The position numbers and the translations under genes are program-made. Under the pieces are notes generated by a model. The model was given only the letters and a program-made list of their open reading frames with translations. It searched no databases and had not been told where the DNA came from. Shown here piece after piece: positions 30,769 to 39,304 of a stretch of DNA of 64,000 nucleotides (the stretch's first letter is position 1; the number at the start of each line of letters is the position of its first letter). Source of the DNA: Geodermatophilus nigrescens (lineage in GTDB: Bacteria > Actinomycetota > Actinomycetes > Mycobacteriales > Geodermatophilaceae); assembly GCF_900129495.1 (NCBI RefSeq), contig NZ_FQVX01000002.1:372001-436000 (forward strand). Direction: 5' to 3'.

Positions 30769-32220
30769 ATGACCGAGCAGGCAGTGGCGAACATCGGGGT
30801 GGTCGGCCTCGCCGTGATGGGGTCGAACCTGGCCCGCAACCTCGCCTCGCGCGAGGGCAACACCGTGGCGGTCTACAACCGCACCACCGCCCGCACCGAC
30901 CAGCTGCTCAACGAGCACGAGGACCTCGGGTTCGTCGCGGCGCACGACATGGACGCCTTCGTGGCCTCCCTCGCGCGGCCGCGCACGGCGATCGTCATGG
31001 TGCAGGCCGGCCGCGGCACCGACGCCGTCATCGAGCAGCTGGCGCAGCGGTTCGAGCCCGGCGACATCATCGTCGACGGCGGCAACGCCGACTTCCACGA
31101 CACCATCCGCCGCGAGCACGCCCTGCGGGAGCGGGGGCTGCACTTCGTCGGCACCGGCATCTCCGGCGGCGAGGAGGGCGCCCTGAACGGGCCGTCGATC
31201 ATGCCGGGCGGCTCCGACGAGGCGTGGCAGACGCTGGGGCCGATCCTCCGGTCCATCGCCGCCGTCGCCGAGGGCGAGCCGTGCGTGACCCACGTCGGCA
31301 CCGACGGCGCCGGGCACTTCGTGAAGATGGTCCACAACGGCATCGAGTACGCCGACATGCAGCTCATCGCCGAGTCCTACGACCTGCTGCGCCGGATCGG
31401 CGGGCACGAGCCCGACGCGCTCGTCGGCGTCTTCGAGGAGTGGAACCGCGGCGACCTCGAGTCCTACCTGATCGAGATCACCGCCGAGGTGCTCAAGCAG
31501 CGGGACGCCGACACCGGCCGCCCGCTGGTCGACGTCATCCGCGACGAGGCCGGCTCCAAGGGCACCGGCGTGTGGACCGTGCAGAACGCCGTCGGCCTCG
31601 GGGTCCCCGTCTCCGGCATCGGCGAGGCGGTCTTCGCCCGGGCCGTGTCGTCCAAGCCGGCGCAGCGGGCGGCGGTGCAGCGCAGCGTCGGTGAGCGCCC
31701 GGCCCCGGCCCCGGCGCCGGAGGGCTTCGAGGACGACGTCCGCGCGGCGCTGTACGCGTCGAAGGTGGTCGCCTACGCGCAGGGGTTCGACCTCATCGTG
31801 GCCGGCGGCCTCGCCTACGACTGGGACATCGACCTCGGCGCGATCGCCCGCATCTGGCGCGGCGGCTGCATCATCCGCGCGCAGTTCCTCAACCGGATCG
31901 TCGAGGCCTACCAGCGCGACCCGCAGCTGCCGACGCTGCTGGTCGACCCGTACTTCGCCGACGCGGTGGCGCGGGGCGAGGCCGCCTGGCGGCGGATCGT
32001 CGGGATCGCCGCCGCCTCCGGCGTCCCCGCCCCGGGCTTCTCCTCCGCGCTCGCCTACTTCGACTCGCTCGCCTCCGACCGGCTGCCGGCGTCGCTCATC
32101 CAGGGGCAGCGGGACTTCTTCGGCGCGCACACCTACCGGCGCGTCGACCGGGAGGGCACCTTCCACACGCTGTGGTCGCAGGACCGCCGCGAGGTCGCGC
32201 AGGAGCCCTCCACCCACTGA
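30769..32220 (+). CDS. gnd: 6-phosphogluconate dehydrogenase, NADP-dependent, decarboxylating
   Basis: A 483-residue enzyme of the long, dimeric form. The NADP-binding loop is VVGLAVMGSNLARNLASREG with NRTTART behind it as the 2'-phosphate site. The catalytic segment is VGTGISGGEEGALNGPSIMPGG, followed by GAGHFVKMVHNGIEYADMQLIAE, which contains the general-base Lys. RDEAGSKGTGVWTVQNA and WRGGCIIRAQFLN complete the substrate site, and the C-terminal tail has QGQRDFFGAHTYRRVD. It converts 6-phosphogluconate to ribulose 5-phosphate, giving NADPH in the oxidative pentose phosphate pathway. The ATG follows GAGGAGAACGCG. It is a single-gene unit and not joined to zwf or pgl. Confidence 0.96.
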   Translation: MTEQAVANIGVVGLAVMGSNLARNLASREGNTVAVYNRTTARTDQLLNEHEDLGFVAAHDMDAFVASLARPRTAIVMVQAGRGTDAVIEQLAQRFEPGDIIVDGGNADFHDTIRREHALRERGLHFVGTGISGGEEGALNGPSIMPGGSDEAWQTLGPILRSIAAVAEGEPCVTHVGTDGAGHFVKMVHNGIEYADMQLIAESYDLLRRIGGHEPDALVGVFEEWNRGDLESYLIEITAEVLKQRDADTGRPLVDVIRDEAGSKGTGVWTVQNAVGLGVPVSGIGEAVFARAVSSKPAQRAAVQRSVGERPAPAPAPEGFEDDVRAALYASKVVAYAQGFDLIVAGGLAYDWDIDLGAIARIWRGGCIIRAQFLNRIVEAYQRDPQLPTLLVDPYFADAVARGEAAWRRIVGIAAASGVPAPGFSSALAYFDSLASDRLPASLIQGQRDFFGAHTYRRVDREGTFHTLWSQDRREVAQEPSTH

Positions 32221-32253
32221 CCGGGCGGGGCGGCGGTCACCGGGCGGCGGTCG

Positions 32254-32883
32254 TCAGCCGGCGATCGCCGCCCGGACCGGCGCGGGCACCGGCAGGGACG
32301 CCGCGACGACGGTCCCGCCGGCCGCGGGCGTCTCCACCCGCAGCGTCCCGCCGGCGGCCAGCACCGCCCCGGCCGAGCGCAGCAGGTCGGCCGCGGTCAC
32401 CGGCTCGGCGGCGGACGGGTCGGCGGAGGGCCCGAGCACGAGGAGCACGTCCAGGTGCGCCGTCGACCAGGTGAGCGCCACCGACAGCGAGCCGGCCGCG
32501 TCGACGCCCGCAGCCAGCACCTCCTCGACCAGCGCGCGCACCGCGGCCGCGCCGTCCGGCGTCAGCCGCCGCTCCGGGCCGGTGGCGGCGAGGTGCACCG
32601 ACCCGCCGGCGGCGCGGAAGGCGCCGAGCAGGTCGGTGACGACCACCGCGCCGGTCCGTGGCGCGGGCGCGCCGGTGCGCAGCGCGTCCCACACCGCGCC
32701 GCTGGAGACGGTCAGCCCGCGCAGCGCCCGCGCGGCCGCCACCGGGTCCTCGCGCACCAGGTACTCGGCGGCGCGCGCCCGGGCGTGCACCAGGGCCACC
32801 TCGCGGACCAGCGCGTCGTGGCCCTGCGGGGTGGACGCGGTGCGGACGTCGGCGGGCTCGGCGGTGGACAGGTCGACCGGCAT
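32254..32883 (-). CDS. histidine-kinase-like protein without clear sensor (unknown function)
   Basis: A 209-residue protein, not confidently assigned. Residues 20-60 (GHDALVREVALVHARARAAEYLVREDP) look like a helical hairpin, similar to a dimerisation domain of a kinase, with His22 in its first helix. The second half, with AAVRALVEEVLAAGVDAAGSLSVALTW, VLLVLGPSAD and AGGTLRVETPAAGGTVVAASLPVP, resembles the ATPase domain of DesK/NarX-type kinases but lacks clear N and G boxes. It could be a degenerate kinase or anti-sigma-type ATPase. The ATG start is good. It is downstream of gnd, convergent, and reads away from the acyl-CoA dehydrogenase gene. Confidence 0.6.
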   Translation of the reverse strand: MPVDLSTAEPADVRTASTPQGHDALVREVALVHARARAAEYLVREDPVAAARALRGLTVSSGAVWDALRTGAPAPRTGAVVVTDLLGAFRAAGGSVHLAATGPERRLTPDGAAAVRALVEEVLAAGVDAAGSLSVALTWSTAHLDVLLVLGPSADPSAAEPVTAADLLRSAGAVLAAGGTLRVETPAAGGTVVAASLPVPAPVRAAIAG

Positions 32884-33072
32884 GGTGCTCCGTTCTCCGT
32901 CGGGTCCCCCGGACGGCCGCCCGGAGGGGCCGGGGGACGCGAGCGGCGGGGCCCCCGCGCCCGCGCCGGCGCACCCCGGCACCCGGACAACGGGCCCGGC
33001 GGCGGCGAGGGTTCCGCGACGCGCCGGGCGACCCGACAGGATGTGCCCGAGCCCGCCGACCTGGAGGACGCC

Positions 33073-34245
33073 GTGCCCGACCCCGCCGCCCTGCACGACC
33101 TCGACGCCGAGGAGACGGCGGTGGTGGAGGTGGTCCGCCGGTTCGTCGACCGGGAGGTGCGCCCCGTCGTCCGCGAGCTCGAGCACTCCGACACCTACCC
33201 GGAGGCGCTGATCGGGCGGATGCGGGAGCTCGGCGTCTTCGGGCTGCTCGTGCCGGAGGAGCACGGGGGGTCCGACGTGTCGGTGCCGTGCTTCGCGGCG
33301 GTCACCGAGGAGCTCGCCCGCGGGTGGATGAGCCTGGCCGGCGCGATGGGCGGGCACACCGTCGTCGCCCGGCTGCTGCTCGCGCACGGCACCGACGAGC
33401 AGCGGGCGCGGTACCTGCCGCGGATGGCGACCGGCGAGCTGCGGGCCACGATGGCGCTCACCGAGCCCGGCGGCGGCTCGGACCTGCAGGCGATGCGCAC
33501 CACCGCGCGGCCCGACGGCGACGAGTGGGTGGTCACCGGGTCGAAGACGTGGATCACCAACGCCCGCCGGTCCGGGCTGGTCGCGCTGCTGTGCCGCACC
33601 GACCCGGACGCGAGCCCGGCGCACCGCGGCATCAGCGTGCTGCTGGTGGAGAAGGGCCCGGGGTTCACCGTCTCCCGCGACCTGCCCAAGCTCGGCTACA
33701 AGGGCGTCGAGAGCTGCGAGCTGTCCTTCGACGGCATGCGGGTGCCCCGCGACGCGGTCCTCGGCGGCGAGCCCGGCCGCGGGTTCGCCCAGATGATGCG
33801 CGGCCTGGAGATCGGCCGGATCCAGGTGGCCGCCCGCGCGCTCGGGGTGGGCCGCGCCGCGCTGGAGGACTCGGTGCGCTACGCGCAGGAGCGGGAGAGC
33901 TTCGGCCGGCCGATCTGGGAGCACCAGTCGGTGGGCAACCTGCTCGCCGACATGGTCACCCGGCTCACCGCCGCCCGGCAGCTGGTGCTCCACGCCGCCC
34001 GCCGCTACGAGGCCGGCGAGCGCGCCGACATGGAGGCCGGGATGGCCAAGCTGTTCGCGTCGGAGACCGCGATGCAGGTGGCGCTCGACGCCGTCCGGGT
34101 GCACGGCGGCTACGGCTACTCCACCGAGTTCGACGTCGAACGCTACTTCCGCGACGCCCCGCTGATGATCGTCGGCGAGGGCACCAACGAGATCCAGCGG
34201 ACCGTCATCGCCCGCGAGCTGGTCCGCCGCTCCCCGCTGCGCTGA
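33073..34245 (+). CDS. acyl-CoA dehydrogenase
   Basis: A 390-residue enzyme with the family order: FVDREVRPVVRELEHSDTYPEALI, MALTEPGGGSDLQAMRTTA (FAD contact), WVVTGSKTWITNA, then GYKGVESCELSFDGMRVP. YAQERESFGRPIWEHQSVGNLLADM follows, and the C-terminal VHGGYGYSTEFDVERYFRDAPLMIVGEGTNEIQR. The catalytic glutamate is expected in GEGTNE. The GTG start at this position was chosen for its GGAGG site six bases upstream; an earlier GTG at 33043 would add ten residues. It probably oxidises short or branched acyl-CoA. Its last 41 bases overlap the end of a minus-strand membrane protein gene. Confidence 0.9.
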   Translation: MPDPAALHDLDAEETAVVEVVRRFVDREVRPVVRELEHSDTYPEALIGRMRELGVFGLLVPEEHGGSDVSVPCFAAVTEELARGWMSLAGAMGGHTVVARLLLAHGTDEQRARYLPRMATGELRATMALTEPGGGSDLQAMRTTARPDGDEWVVTGSKTWITNARRSGLVALLCRTDPDASPAHRGISVLLVEKGPGFTVSRDLPKLGYKGVESCELSFDGMRVPRDAVLGGEPGRGFAQMMRGLEIGRIQVAARALGVGRAALEDSVRYAQERESFGRPIWEHQSVGNLLADMVTRLTAARQLVLHAARRYEAGERADMEAGMAKLFASETAMQVALDAVRVHGGYGYSTEFDVERYFRDAPLMIVGEGTNEIQRTVIARELVRRSPLR

Positions 34246-34660
34246 CCGCCGGACCCGGGCGCCCGGCGAGCAGCGCCATCGCCGCCGCGCACCCCCAGCC
34301 GGCCACGACGACGGGCGTCTCGACCGGGTCCAGGCCGCCCGGGCGGACGCGGGCGCGCACGGACCGCTCGCTCAGGTAGCCCAGCGTCAGGCCGGCGCCG
34401 ATGCGGCGCAGCACCCAGCGCGCCCGGTCGTCCGGCCCGCGCAGCAACCGGGCGATGGCCCACGCCTGCGGCACGAGCAGGTACGGCGGCGCGCTGTAGG
34501 CGGTGCCGAACCACAGCCAGTCGCGCACCAGGTGCCCGGGGCTGCCGGTCAGGAACGGGACGTCGAAGGCGCGCCCGCGCCGCAGCGCGACGGCGTGCCC
34601 GGCCGCCTGGGCGGCGAGCTGCACCGCGGTGACGACGAGGAGCGGGACCGGCTGCGCCAT
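34205..34660 (-). CDS. hypothetical membrane protein
   Basis: A 151-residue product with hydrophobic stretches at about residues 4-27 (PVPLLVVTAVQLAAQAAGHAV), 48-68 (WLWFGTAYSAPPYLLVPQAWA), 86-96 and 115-135 (VVVAGWGCAAAMALLAG). No family is recognised. The motif VRDWLWFGTAYSAPPYLLVPQA might face the membrane interface. The ATG has no strong ribosome site. The 3' end overlaps the acyl-CoA dehydrogenase on the other strand by 41 bases, an antisense overlap that could cause interference between the two messages. The gene lies 29 bases downstream of the 2-oxoglutarate oxygenase operon, stop to start being in the opposite order, so it is a separate unit. Confidence 0.6.
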   Translation of the reverse strand: MAQPVPLLVVTAVQLAAQAAGHAVALRRGRAFDVPFLTGSPGHLVRDWLWFGTAYSAPPYLLVPQAWAIARLLRGPDDRARWVLRRIGAGLTLGYLSERSVRARVRPGGLDPVETPVVVAGWGCAAAMALLAGRPGPAVSAAGSGGPARGR

Positions 34661-34689
34661 GCCGCCGGACCGTAGGGCCTCCCGGCCGG

Positions 34690-35736
34690 TCAGGCGCCGC
34701 CCTGCGCCGCGAGCACCCGCGCCGCCTCGCGGGCGGCCTCCGGGTTGGCCACGCCGGCCCGCGAGCCGGCCAGCTTGGCGCGGATGTGCTCGCCGACCGT
34801 GATCGGCGGGTAGGGCGACCCGTCGCCGACGCAGGTGGGCAGCGTCTCGATGACCGCGTCGACGTCGCCGTCGTGGAAGAAGGCGGCGCTGCGCCGGCGG
34901 GCGATCGTGCCGTCGACGATCGGCGGCTTGACCCGGTGCAGGGTCGACATCCAGCGGTCGTTGGTCCAGCGCGCCATGAGGTCGCCGAGGTTGATCAGCA
35001 GGGCGCCGTCGGCGGGCATGACGTCGTGCCAGCCGCCGTCGCGCCCGAGCACCTGCAGGCCGGCCACCTGGTCGGCCCACAGCACCGTGACGATGCCGTA
35101 GTCGGTGTGCTCCCCCATGCCGGTCAGGTCGCCGTCGAGCTCGAGCGCGCCGGGCTCCAGGGCGTAGTTGTTCATCCGCAGGACGTCGAGGCTGTGGCCG
35201 GTGTAGCCGGCGAAGAAGCCGGCCGGCAGGCCGAGGGCGTCGGCGAACAGCGTGGTGAGCGTGCGGGCCACCCGGGCGGCCTCGGCGCAGTACGCCTCCA
35301 CCGCCGGGCGGAACGACGGCGCCTCGGCGGGCCACACGTTCTCCGGGTAGTCGGCCTCGGGCAGGTCCAGCCCCGGGAAGTCGGAGACGGCGGCGCCCAC
35401 GTTGAACGCCTCGAAGAAGTCGTGCATCCGGTTGGCGGGTGCCAGGCCCAGGCTCAGGCTCAGCGACTCCGTCTTGGGCGGGGCGTAGCCGCGGTTGACC
35501 TCCGGCGGCGTCCGGTGGCGCTTCTTCACCTCCAGCGGCAGGCCGAAGAACTCGTCGAGCGCGGCGGCGAAGGCGTCGGTGACCGCCTCGGGCACGCCGT
35601 GGCCGACCACCTGCACGAAGCCCACGGTCCGGGCGGCCTCGTCGAAGGCGGCGGCCGCGGCGGCGCGCTCCTCCGCGGTGCCGCCGCGCACGTAGGGCGA
35701 GACGTCGACGGTCGGGACGGTGAACGGCGTGCTCAT
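34690..35736 (-). CDS. Fe(II)/2-oxoglutarate-dependent oxygenase, isopenicillin N synthase family
   Basis: A 348-residue oxygenase. The N-terminal DIOX_N part has GFVQVVGHGVPEAVTDAFAAALDEFFGLPLEVKKRHR. The iron site is HTDYG plus a distant His in STLHRV, the HxD...H facial triad, and RRRSAAFF supplies the Arg that holds 2-oxoglutarate. Family members hydroxylate, desaturate or demethylate small molecules including modified purines and pyrimidines. The ATG overlaps the stop of the deaminase-like gene by four bases, making this the last gene of a six-gene operon with an NMT1-type ABC importer. The likely role is oxidative attack on the imported compound before or after deamination. Confidence 0.92.
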   Translation of the reverse strand: MSTPFTVPTVDVSPYVRGGTAEERAAAAAAFDEAARTVGFVQVVGHGVPEAVTDAFAAALDEFFGLPLEVKKRHRTPPEVNRGYAPPKTESLSLSLGLAPANRMHDFFEAFNVGAAVSDFPGLDLPEADYPENVWPAEAPSFRPAVEAYCAEAARVARTLTTLFADALGLPAGFFAGYTGHSLDVLRMNNYALEPGALELDGDLTGMGEHTDYGIVTVLWADQVAGLQVLGRDGGWHDVMPADGALLINLGDLMARWTNDRWMSTLHRVKPPIVDGTIARRRSAAFFHDGDVDAVIETLPTCVGDGSPYPPITVGEHIRAKLAGSRAGVANPEAAREAARVLAAQGGA

Positions 35737-36818
35737 GCGGGGTCCTCCTGGGGTGCCGGGGGCGCGTCGGGGGTGACCGCCACCTGCGCCTCGACGCGGG
35801 CGAGGAGGGCGGCCTTGTCGGTGTCGTCGAGCCAGCAGGCCTCGACGGCGTTGCGGGTGAGGTCGGCCAGCCGGTCGCGGCGCCAGCCGAGCGCGTGCGC
35901 GAGGACGCGGTGGTCGTGCGTCGGGTCGGTGCCGAACATCGGCGGGTCGTCGCTGTCGATCGTCACCAGCAGCCCGGCGTCGACCATCTCGGCGATCCGG
36001 CGGTGGCTGCCGTCGCCGCTGCCGGAGTAGCGGCCGATGTCGGAGCTGACCGGGGTGCAGGTGAAGGGCACCCGCTCCTCGACGCAGCGGGCGGTGAGCT
36101 CCGGGTCGTCGACGACGTGGTAGCCGTGGTCGACCCGGCTGCAGCCGAGCTCGTCGAGCAGCACCCGGACGTGGTCCGGCGGCCCGGACTCCGAGTGCGC
36201 GGTGCGCCGCAGGCCCGAGCGCGCGGCGAGCCGGTAGGCCTCGACGAACCGCCCGGGCGGCCCGTTCACCTCCGCGTAGTCCAGGCCGATGCCGAGCACC
36301 TCGTCCACGCGGTGCGCGACCACCTGCTCGACCAGTTCCACGGCCGCCGCACCCGACCGCTCCCGGCAGATGCCGACCAGGAAGCGGGCCTGGATGCCGG
36401 TGTCGGCCTCGGCGTCGCGGGCGCCGGCGAGGACGCCCTCGAGGATCGTCGGGTAGGGCACGCCGGGGTGTCCGGGCGGGCTCAGGTGCACCTCGCGGTG
36501 GAGGACGCCGTGCGCGGCGCCGCCGGCGGTGAGCGACTCGTAGGTCACCCGGGCGAAGTCGTCGGGGTCACGGATGAGCGAGCCGACGACGTCGAGGACG
36601 CGGAGGAACTCCCCGAGGTCCTCGTAGCTGCCGTGCTCGTAGAGCTCCTCGGCCGAGCGGCCGAGCTGCACGCCGTGCTTCCGGGCGAGGTCGAGCACGG
36701 TGCCCGGCGCGACGCTGCCGATGAGGTGGCAGTGCAGGCTGACCTTGGGCAGCGCGGCCACCATGGCGTCGATCGCCGGGTCGGCGGGCGTCGGGGTGGA
36801 GTGCACGGTCAGGGTCAC
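35733..36818 (-). CDS. adenosine-deaminase-like amidohydrolase with altered substrate site
   Basis: A 361-residue TIM-barrel deaminase. The metal-binding His29 and His31 lie in LHCHLIGS. Adenosine deaminases have Asp or Glu where Ile33 stands, contacting the ribose or purine. The proton-donor motif, usually HAGE, reads AHSESG, so His and Glu are one residue closer. RVDHGYHVVDDPEL gives the later His and TIDSDDPPMFG the Asp pair that completes the metal site. The chemistry should still be hydrolytic deamination, but of a substrate other than adenosine. The gene overlaps both neighbours by four bases in an operon with an importer and an oxygenase. The GTG start was chosen by this overlap. Confidence 0.88.
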   Translation of the reverse strand: MTLTVHSTPTPADPAIDAMVAALPKVSLHCHLIGSVAPGTVLDLARKHGVQLGRSAEELYEHGSYEDLGEFLRVLDVVGSLIRDPDDFARVTYESLTAGGAAHGVLHREVHLSPPGHPGVPYPTILEGVLAGARDAEADTGIQARFLVGICRERSGAAAVELVEQVVAHRVDEVLGIGLDYAEVNGPPGRFVEAYRLAARSGLRRTAHSESGPPDHVRVLLDELGCSRVDHGYHVVDDPELTARCVEERVPFTCTPVSSDIGRYSGSGDGSHRRIAEMVDAGLLVTIDSDDPPMFGTDPTHDHRVLAHALGWRRDRLADLTRNAVEACWLDDTDKAALLARVEAQVAVTPDAPPAPQEDPA

Positions 36819-37660
36819 CGGGCGGCCTCCGCGCGGCCGAACCGGCTGAGCACGGCGGCCTCCACGAGCTGCGCGAGCAGGTAGAGCACCAGCGCGGTGA
36901 CCGTGACGACGACGACCAGCGCCCACACCCGGGCGTTCTGCGAGCGGCCGGCCGCCGAGACGACGGCGTAGCCGATGCCCTTGCCGGTGGCCAGCCACTC
37001 GGCGAGCAGGGCGCCGGTGAGCGCGCCGGGCACGGCGATCCGCACCGAGGCGAACAGCGCCGGCAGCGCGGAGGGGAAGCCGACCCGGCGCAGCACCGTC
37101 GACGGCGACCCGCCGTAGACCAGCACCAGGTCGCGCATCTGCGGGGTGACCGAGCGCAGGCCCAGCACGATGTTCACCAGCGCCGGGAACAGCACCACGA
37201 TCGCGCTCATCGTGGCGACGAGGACGTACCCGCGGCCCACGGCGAGGATGAGGATCGGCGCCAGCGCGATGAGCGGGACGGTCTGCAGCACCAGCGCCAC
37301 CGGCATGACCGCGCCCTCCAGCAGCCGGTAGCGCACCACGACCGCGGCCAGCACGACGGCGGACAGCAGCCCCGCCACGAAGCCGACGCCGGCGTCGAGC
37401 AGGGTCTGCCCGAGCAGGGCGCCGATCTCTGCGCGCAGCTCGGCGGAGTCGTCCTCGCCGAACAGCGTCGTCCACACCTCCGCCGGCGTCTTGCCGACGT
37501 AGGGCGAGACGTCGAAGACCCGCAGCAGCACCGTCCACAGCAGGACGACGACGGCGAGCACCAGCACCGCGGTGCCCACCTGGCGCAGCACCGCGCGCAG
37601 CAGCGAGCCGGCCCGCCCGGGCGCGGGCGCCTGACCGGCGCCGGGCAGCACCGCGGTCAC
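36815..37660 (-). CDS. ABC transporter permease
   Basis: A 281-residue inner-membrane permease of the nitrate/taurine/NMT1 type, six predicted helices. A long first helix (about residues 29-50) is followed by a periplasmic loop with SPYVGKTPAEVWTTLFGEDD, then a helix-rich core; the EAA-type loop that meets the ATPase reads LVLVYGGSPSTVLRRVGFPSALPALFASVRIAVPGALTGA. Start and stop overlap the adjacent permease and deaminase genes by four bases. With its partner it forms a heterodimeric channel for the compound captured by the lipoprotein. Confidence 0.9.
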   Translation of the reverse strand: MTAVLPGAGQAPAPGRAGSLLRAVLRQVGTAVLVLAVVVLLWTVLLRVFDVSPYVGKTPAEVWTTLFGEDDSAELRAEIGALLGQTLLDAGVGFVAGLLSAVVLAAVVVRYRLLEGAVMPVALVLQTVPLIALAPILILAVGRGYVLVATMSAIVVLFPALVNIVLGLRSVTPQMRDLVLVYGGSPSTVLRRVGFPSALPALFASVRIAVPGALTGALLAEWLATGKGIGYAVVSAAGRSQNARVWALVVVVTVTALVLYLLAQLVEAAVLSRFGRAEAAR

Positions 37661-38451
37661 GCTGCCGCCCCGCGCGACCACGGGGTGACCAGCCGGCCGA
37701 CCAGCCCGAAGGCGGCGTAGAAGGCGCCGGCCACCAGCGCGCAGCCGATGCCCACCGCCCACGCCTGCTCGACGTCGACGTTCTGCTGGGCGATCTTGAG
37801 CACCAGCGCGACGCCCCGCTGCACGCCGCCGACGTACTCGCCGAGGATCGCGCCGAGGAAGGCCGCCGGCGCCCCGATCCGCAGCGCGGCCAGCAGCGAC
37901 GGCAGCGCGGCGACCGCCTGCACCTTCACCAGCTGGCGCACCCTCCCGCCGCCGAACACGCGGACCACGTCGAGGCTGGCGCGGTCGGCCGAGCGCAGGC
38001 CGAGCACCGCCCCCACCACGGTGGTGAAGAAGACCGACAGGGCCGCGAGCGCGGTGGCCGTGCCCGAGCGCTGCCCCTCGTCGGGGTTGCCGATGACGAT
38101 GAACAGCACCGGCGCGACCGCCACCAGCGGCACGCAGTAGCTCATGACGGCGACCTGCATGAGCACCGGCTCGGCGACCGGCAGCAGCAGCACGAGCGAG
38201 GCGACGACGAGGCCGGCGAGCGTGCCGTAGCCGAACCCGACCGCGGCCTCCTGCAGCGTCATGCCGAAGTGCAGCGACCAGAACCGCCAGCCGCCGTCGA
38301 CCGCCGCGCCGGCCACCCCGCCGGGCGTGGGCACGCGGGCGCCCGACAGCACGGTGACCGCCGCCAGCCACCAGACCGCGAGCAGCGCGGCGATGCCGGC
38401 GGCCCCGGTCAGCAGGGACCGCGCCGGCCCGCGGGCGAGGCTCACGCTCAC
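37657..38451 (-). CDS. ABC transporter permease
   Basis: A 264-residue permease of the same family as the next gene. The N-terminal helix is [20 protein letters not shown] and the ATPase-contact loop reads [48 protein letters not shown]. The GTG start overlaps the ATPase gene's stop by four bases and is translationally coupled. Having two distinct permeases instead of one homodimer is usual in riboflavin- and pyrimidine-precursor uptake systems of the NMT1/THI5 group, which fits the type of binding protein at the head of the operon. Confidence 0.9.
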   Translation of the reverse strand: MSVSLARGPARSLLTGAAGIAALLAVWWLAAVTVLSGARVPTPGGVAGAAVDGGWRFWSLHFGMTLQEAAVGFGYGTLAGLVVASLVLLLPVAEPVLMQVAVMSYCVPLVAVAPVLFIVIGNPDEGQRSGTATALAALSVFFTTVVGAVLGLRSADRASLDVVRVFGGGRVRQLVKVQAVAALPSLLAALRIGAPAAFLGAILGEYVGGVQRGVALVLKIAQQNVDVEQAWAVGIGCALVAGAFYAAFGLVGRLVTPWSRGAAA

Positions 38452-39281
38452 TCGCCCGCCGCCGCGGCGCCGCCGAACAGCAGCTCCGACGCCCGGTCGT
38501 GCAGGGCGTGGAACTCCGGCGTGCGCATCATGTCCGGCGTCCGCGGGCGCGGCAGGTCGACGTCGATGACCTCCTGGACCCGGCCGGGCCGCGCGCTCAT
38601 CACCGCGACCCGGTCGGACAGGAAGACCGCCTCGGAGATGCCGTGGGTGACCATGAGCGTGGTCGCCGGCTTCTCCGTCCAGATCCGCAGCAGCTCGACG
38701 TTCAGCCGCTGCCGGGTCATGTCGTCCAGCGCCCCGAACGGCTCGTCGAGCAGCAGCACCGACGGCCGGACCACCAGCGCGCGGGCGATCGACACGCGCT
38801 GCCGCATGCCGCCGGACAGCTGCGCGGGCTTGGCCTTCTCGAACCCCTCGAGGCCGACCAGCCGGATGAGCTCGGCGACGAGCGCGTCGTCGGGCCGCTG
38901 CCCCGAGACCTCGAACGGCAGCCGGATGTTGGACACCACCGACCGCCAGGGCAGCAGCGCGGAGTCCTGGAAGGCGATGCCGAGGTCGTGGTCGCGGCGC
39001 AGCTGCTGCGGCGTGCGGCCGTCGACCAGCGCCGAGCCCGACGTCGGCTCCTCCAGGCCGGCGAGGATCCGGAGGATCGTGGACTTGCCGCAGCCCGACG
39101 GCCCGAGCAGGGACAGGAAGCTGCCCCGGTCGGTCCACAGGGTGGCGTCCTCCAGGGCCTGCACCGTGCGGCGGCCGGTCCGGAAGGTCTTGGTCAGGTG
39201 GTCGATCCGCACGCCGGTGCCGGTGGAGCCCGCGGCCCCACCGGCACCGGCGCCCGTCGACGTCGTGACGACGTCGGTCAT
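38448..39281 (-). CDS. ABC transporter ATP-binding protein
   Basis: A 277-residue ATPase of the nitrate/sulfonate/NMT1 group. Walker A is [14 protein letters not shown], the Q loop lies in [15 protein letters not shown], the signature is [15 protein letters not shown], Walker B is [16 protein letters not shown] and the switch His is in [14 protein letters not shown]. After the core, a short tail with [15 protein letters not shown] follows. The first 22 residues are Gly/Ala/Thr-rich and probably disordered. It powers the two permeases encoded after it. It starts 23 bases after the stop of the binding-protein gene. Confidence 0.94.
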   Translation of the reverse strand: MTDVVTTSTGAGAGGAAGSTGTGVRIDHLTKTFRTGRRTVQALEDATLWTDRGSFLSLLGPSGCGKSTILRILAGLEEPTSGSALVDGRTPQQLRRDHDLGIAFQDSALLPWRSVVSNIRLPFEVSGQRPDDALVAELIRLVGLEGFEKAKPAQLSGGMRQRVSIARALVVRPSVLLLDEPFGALDDMTRQRLNVELLRIWTEKPATTLMVTHGISEAVFLSDRVAVMSARPGRVQEVIDVDLPRPRTPDMMRTPEFHALHDRASELLFGGAAAAGE

Positions 39282-39304
39282 GTCGGGTCTCCCGGACGGG
39301 TCGG

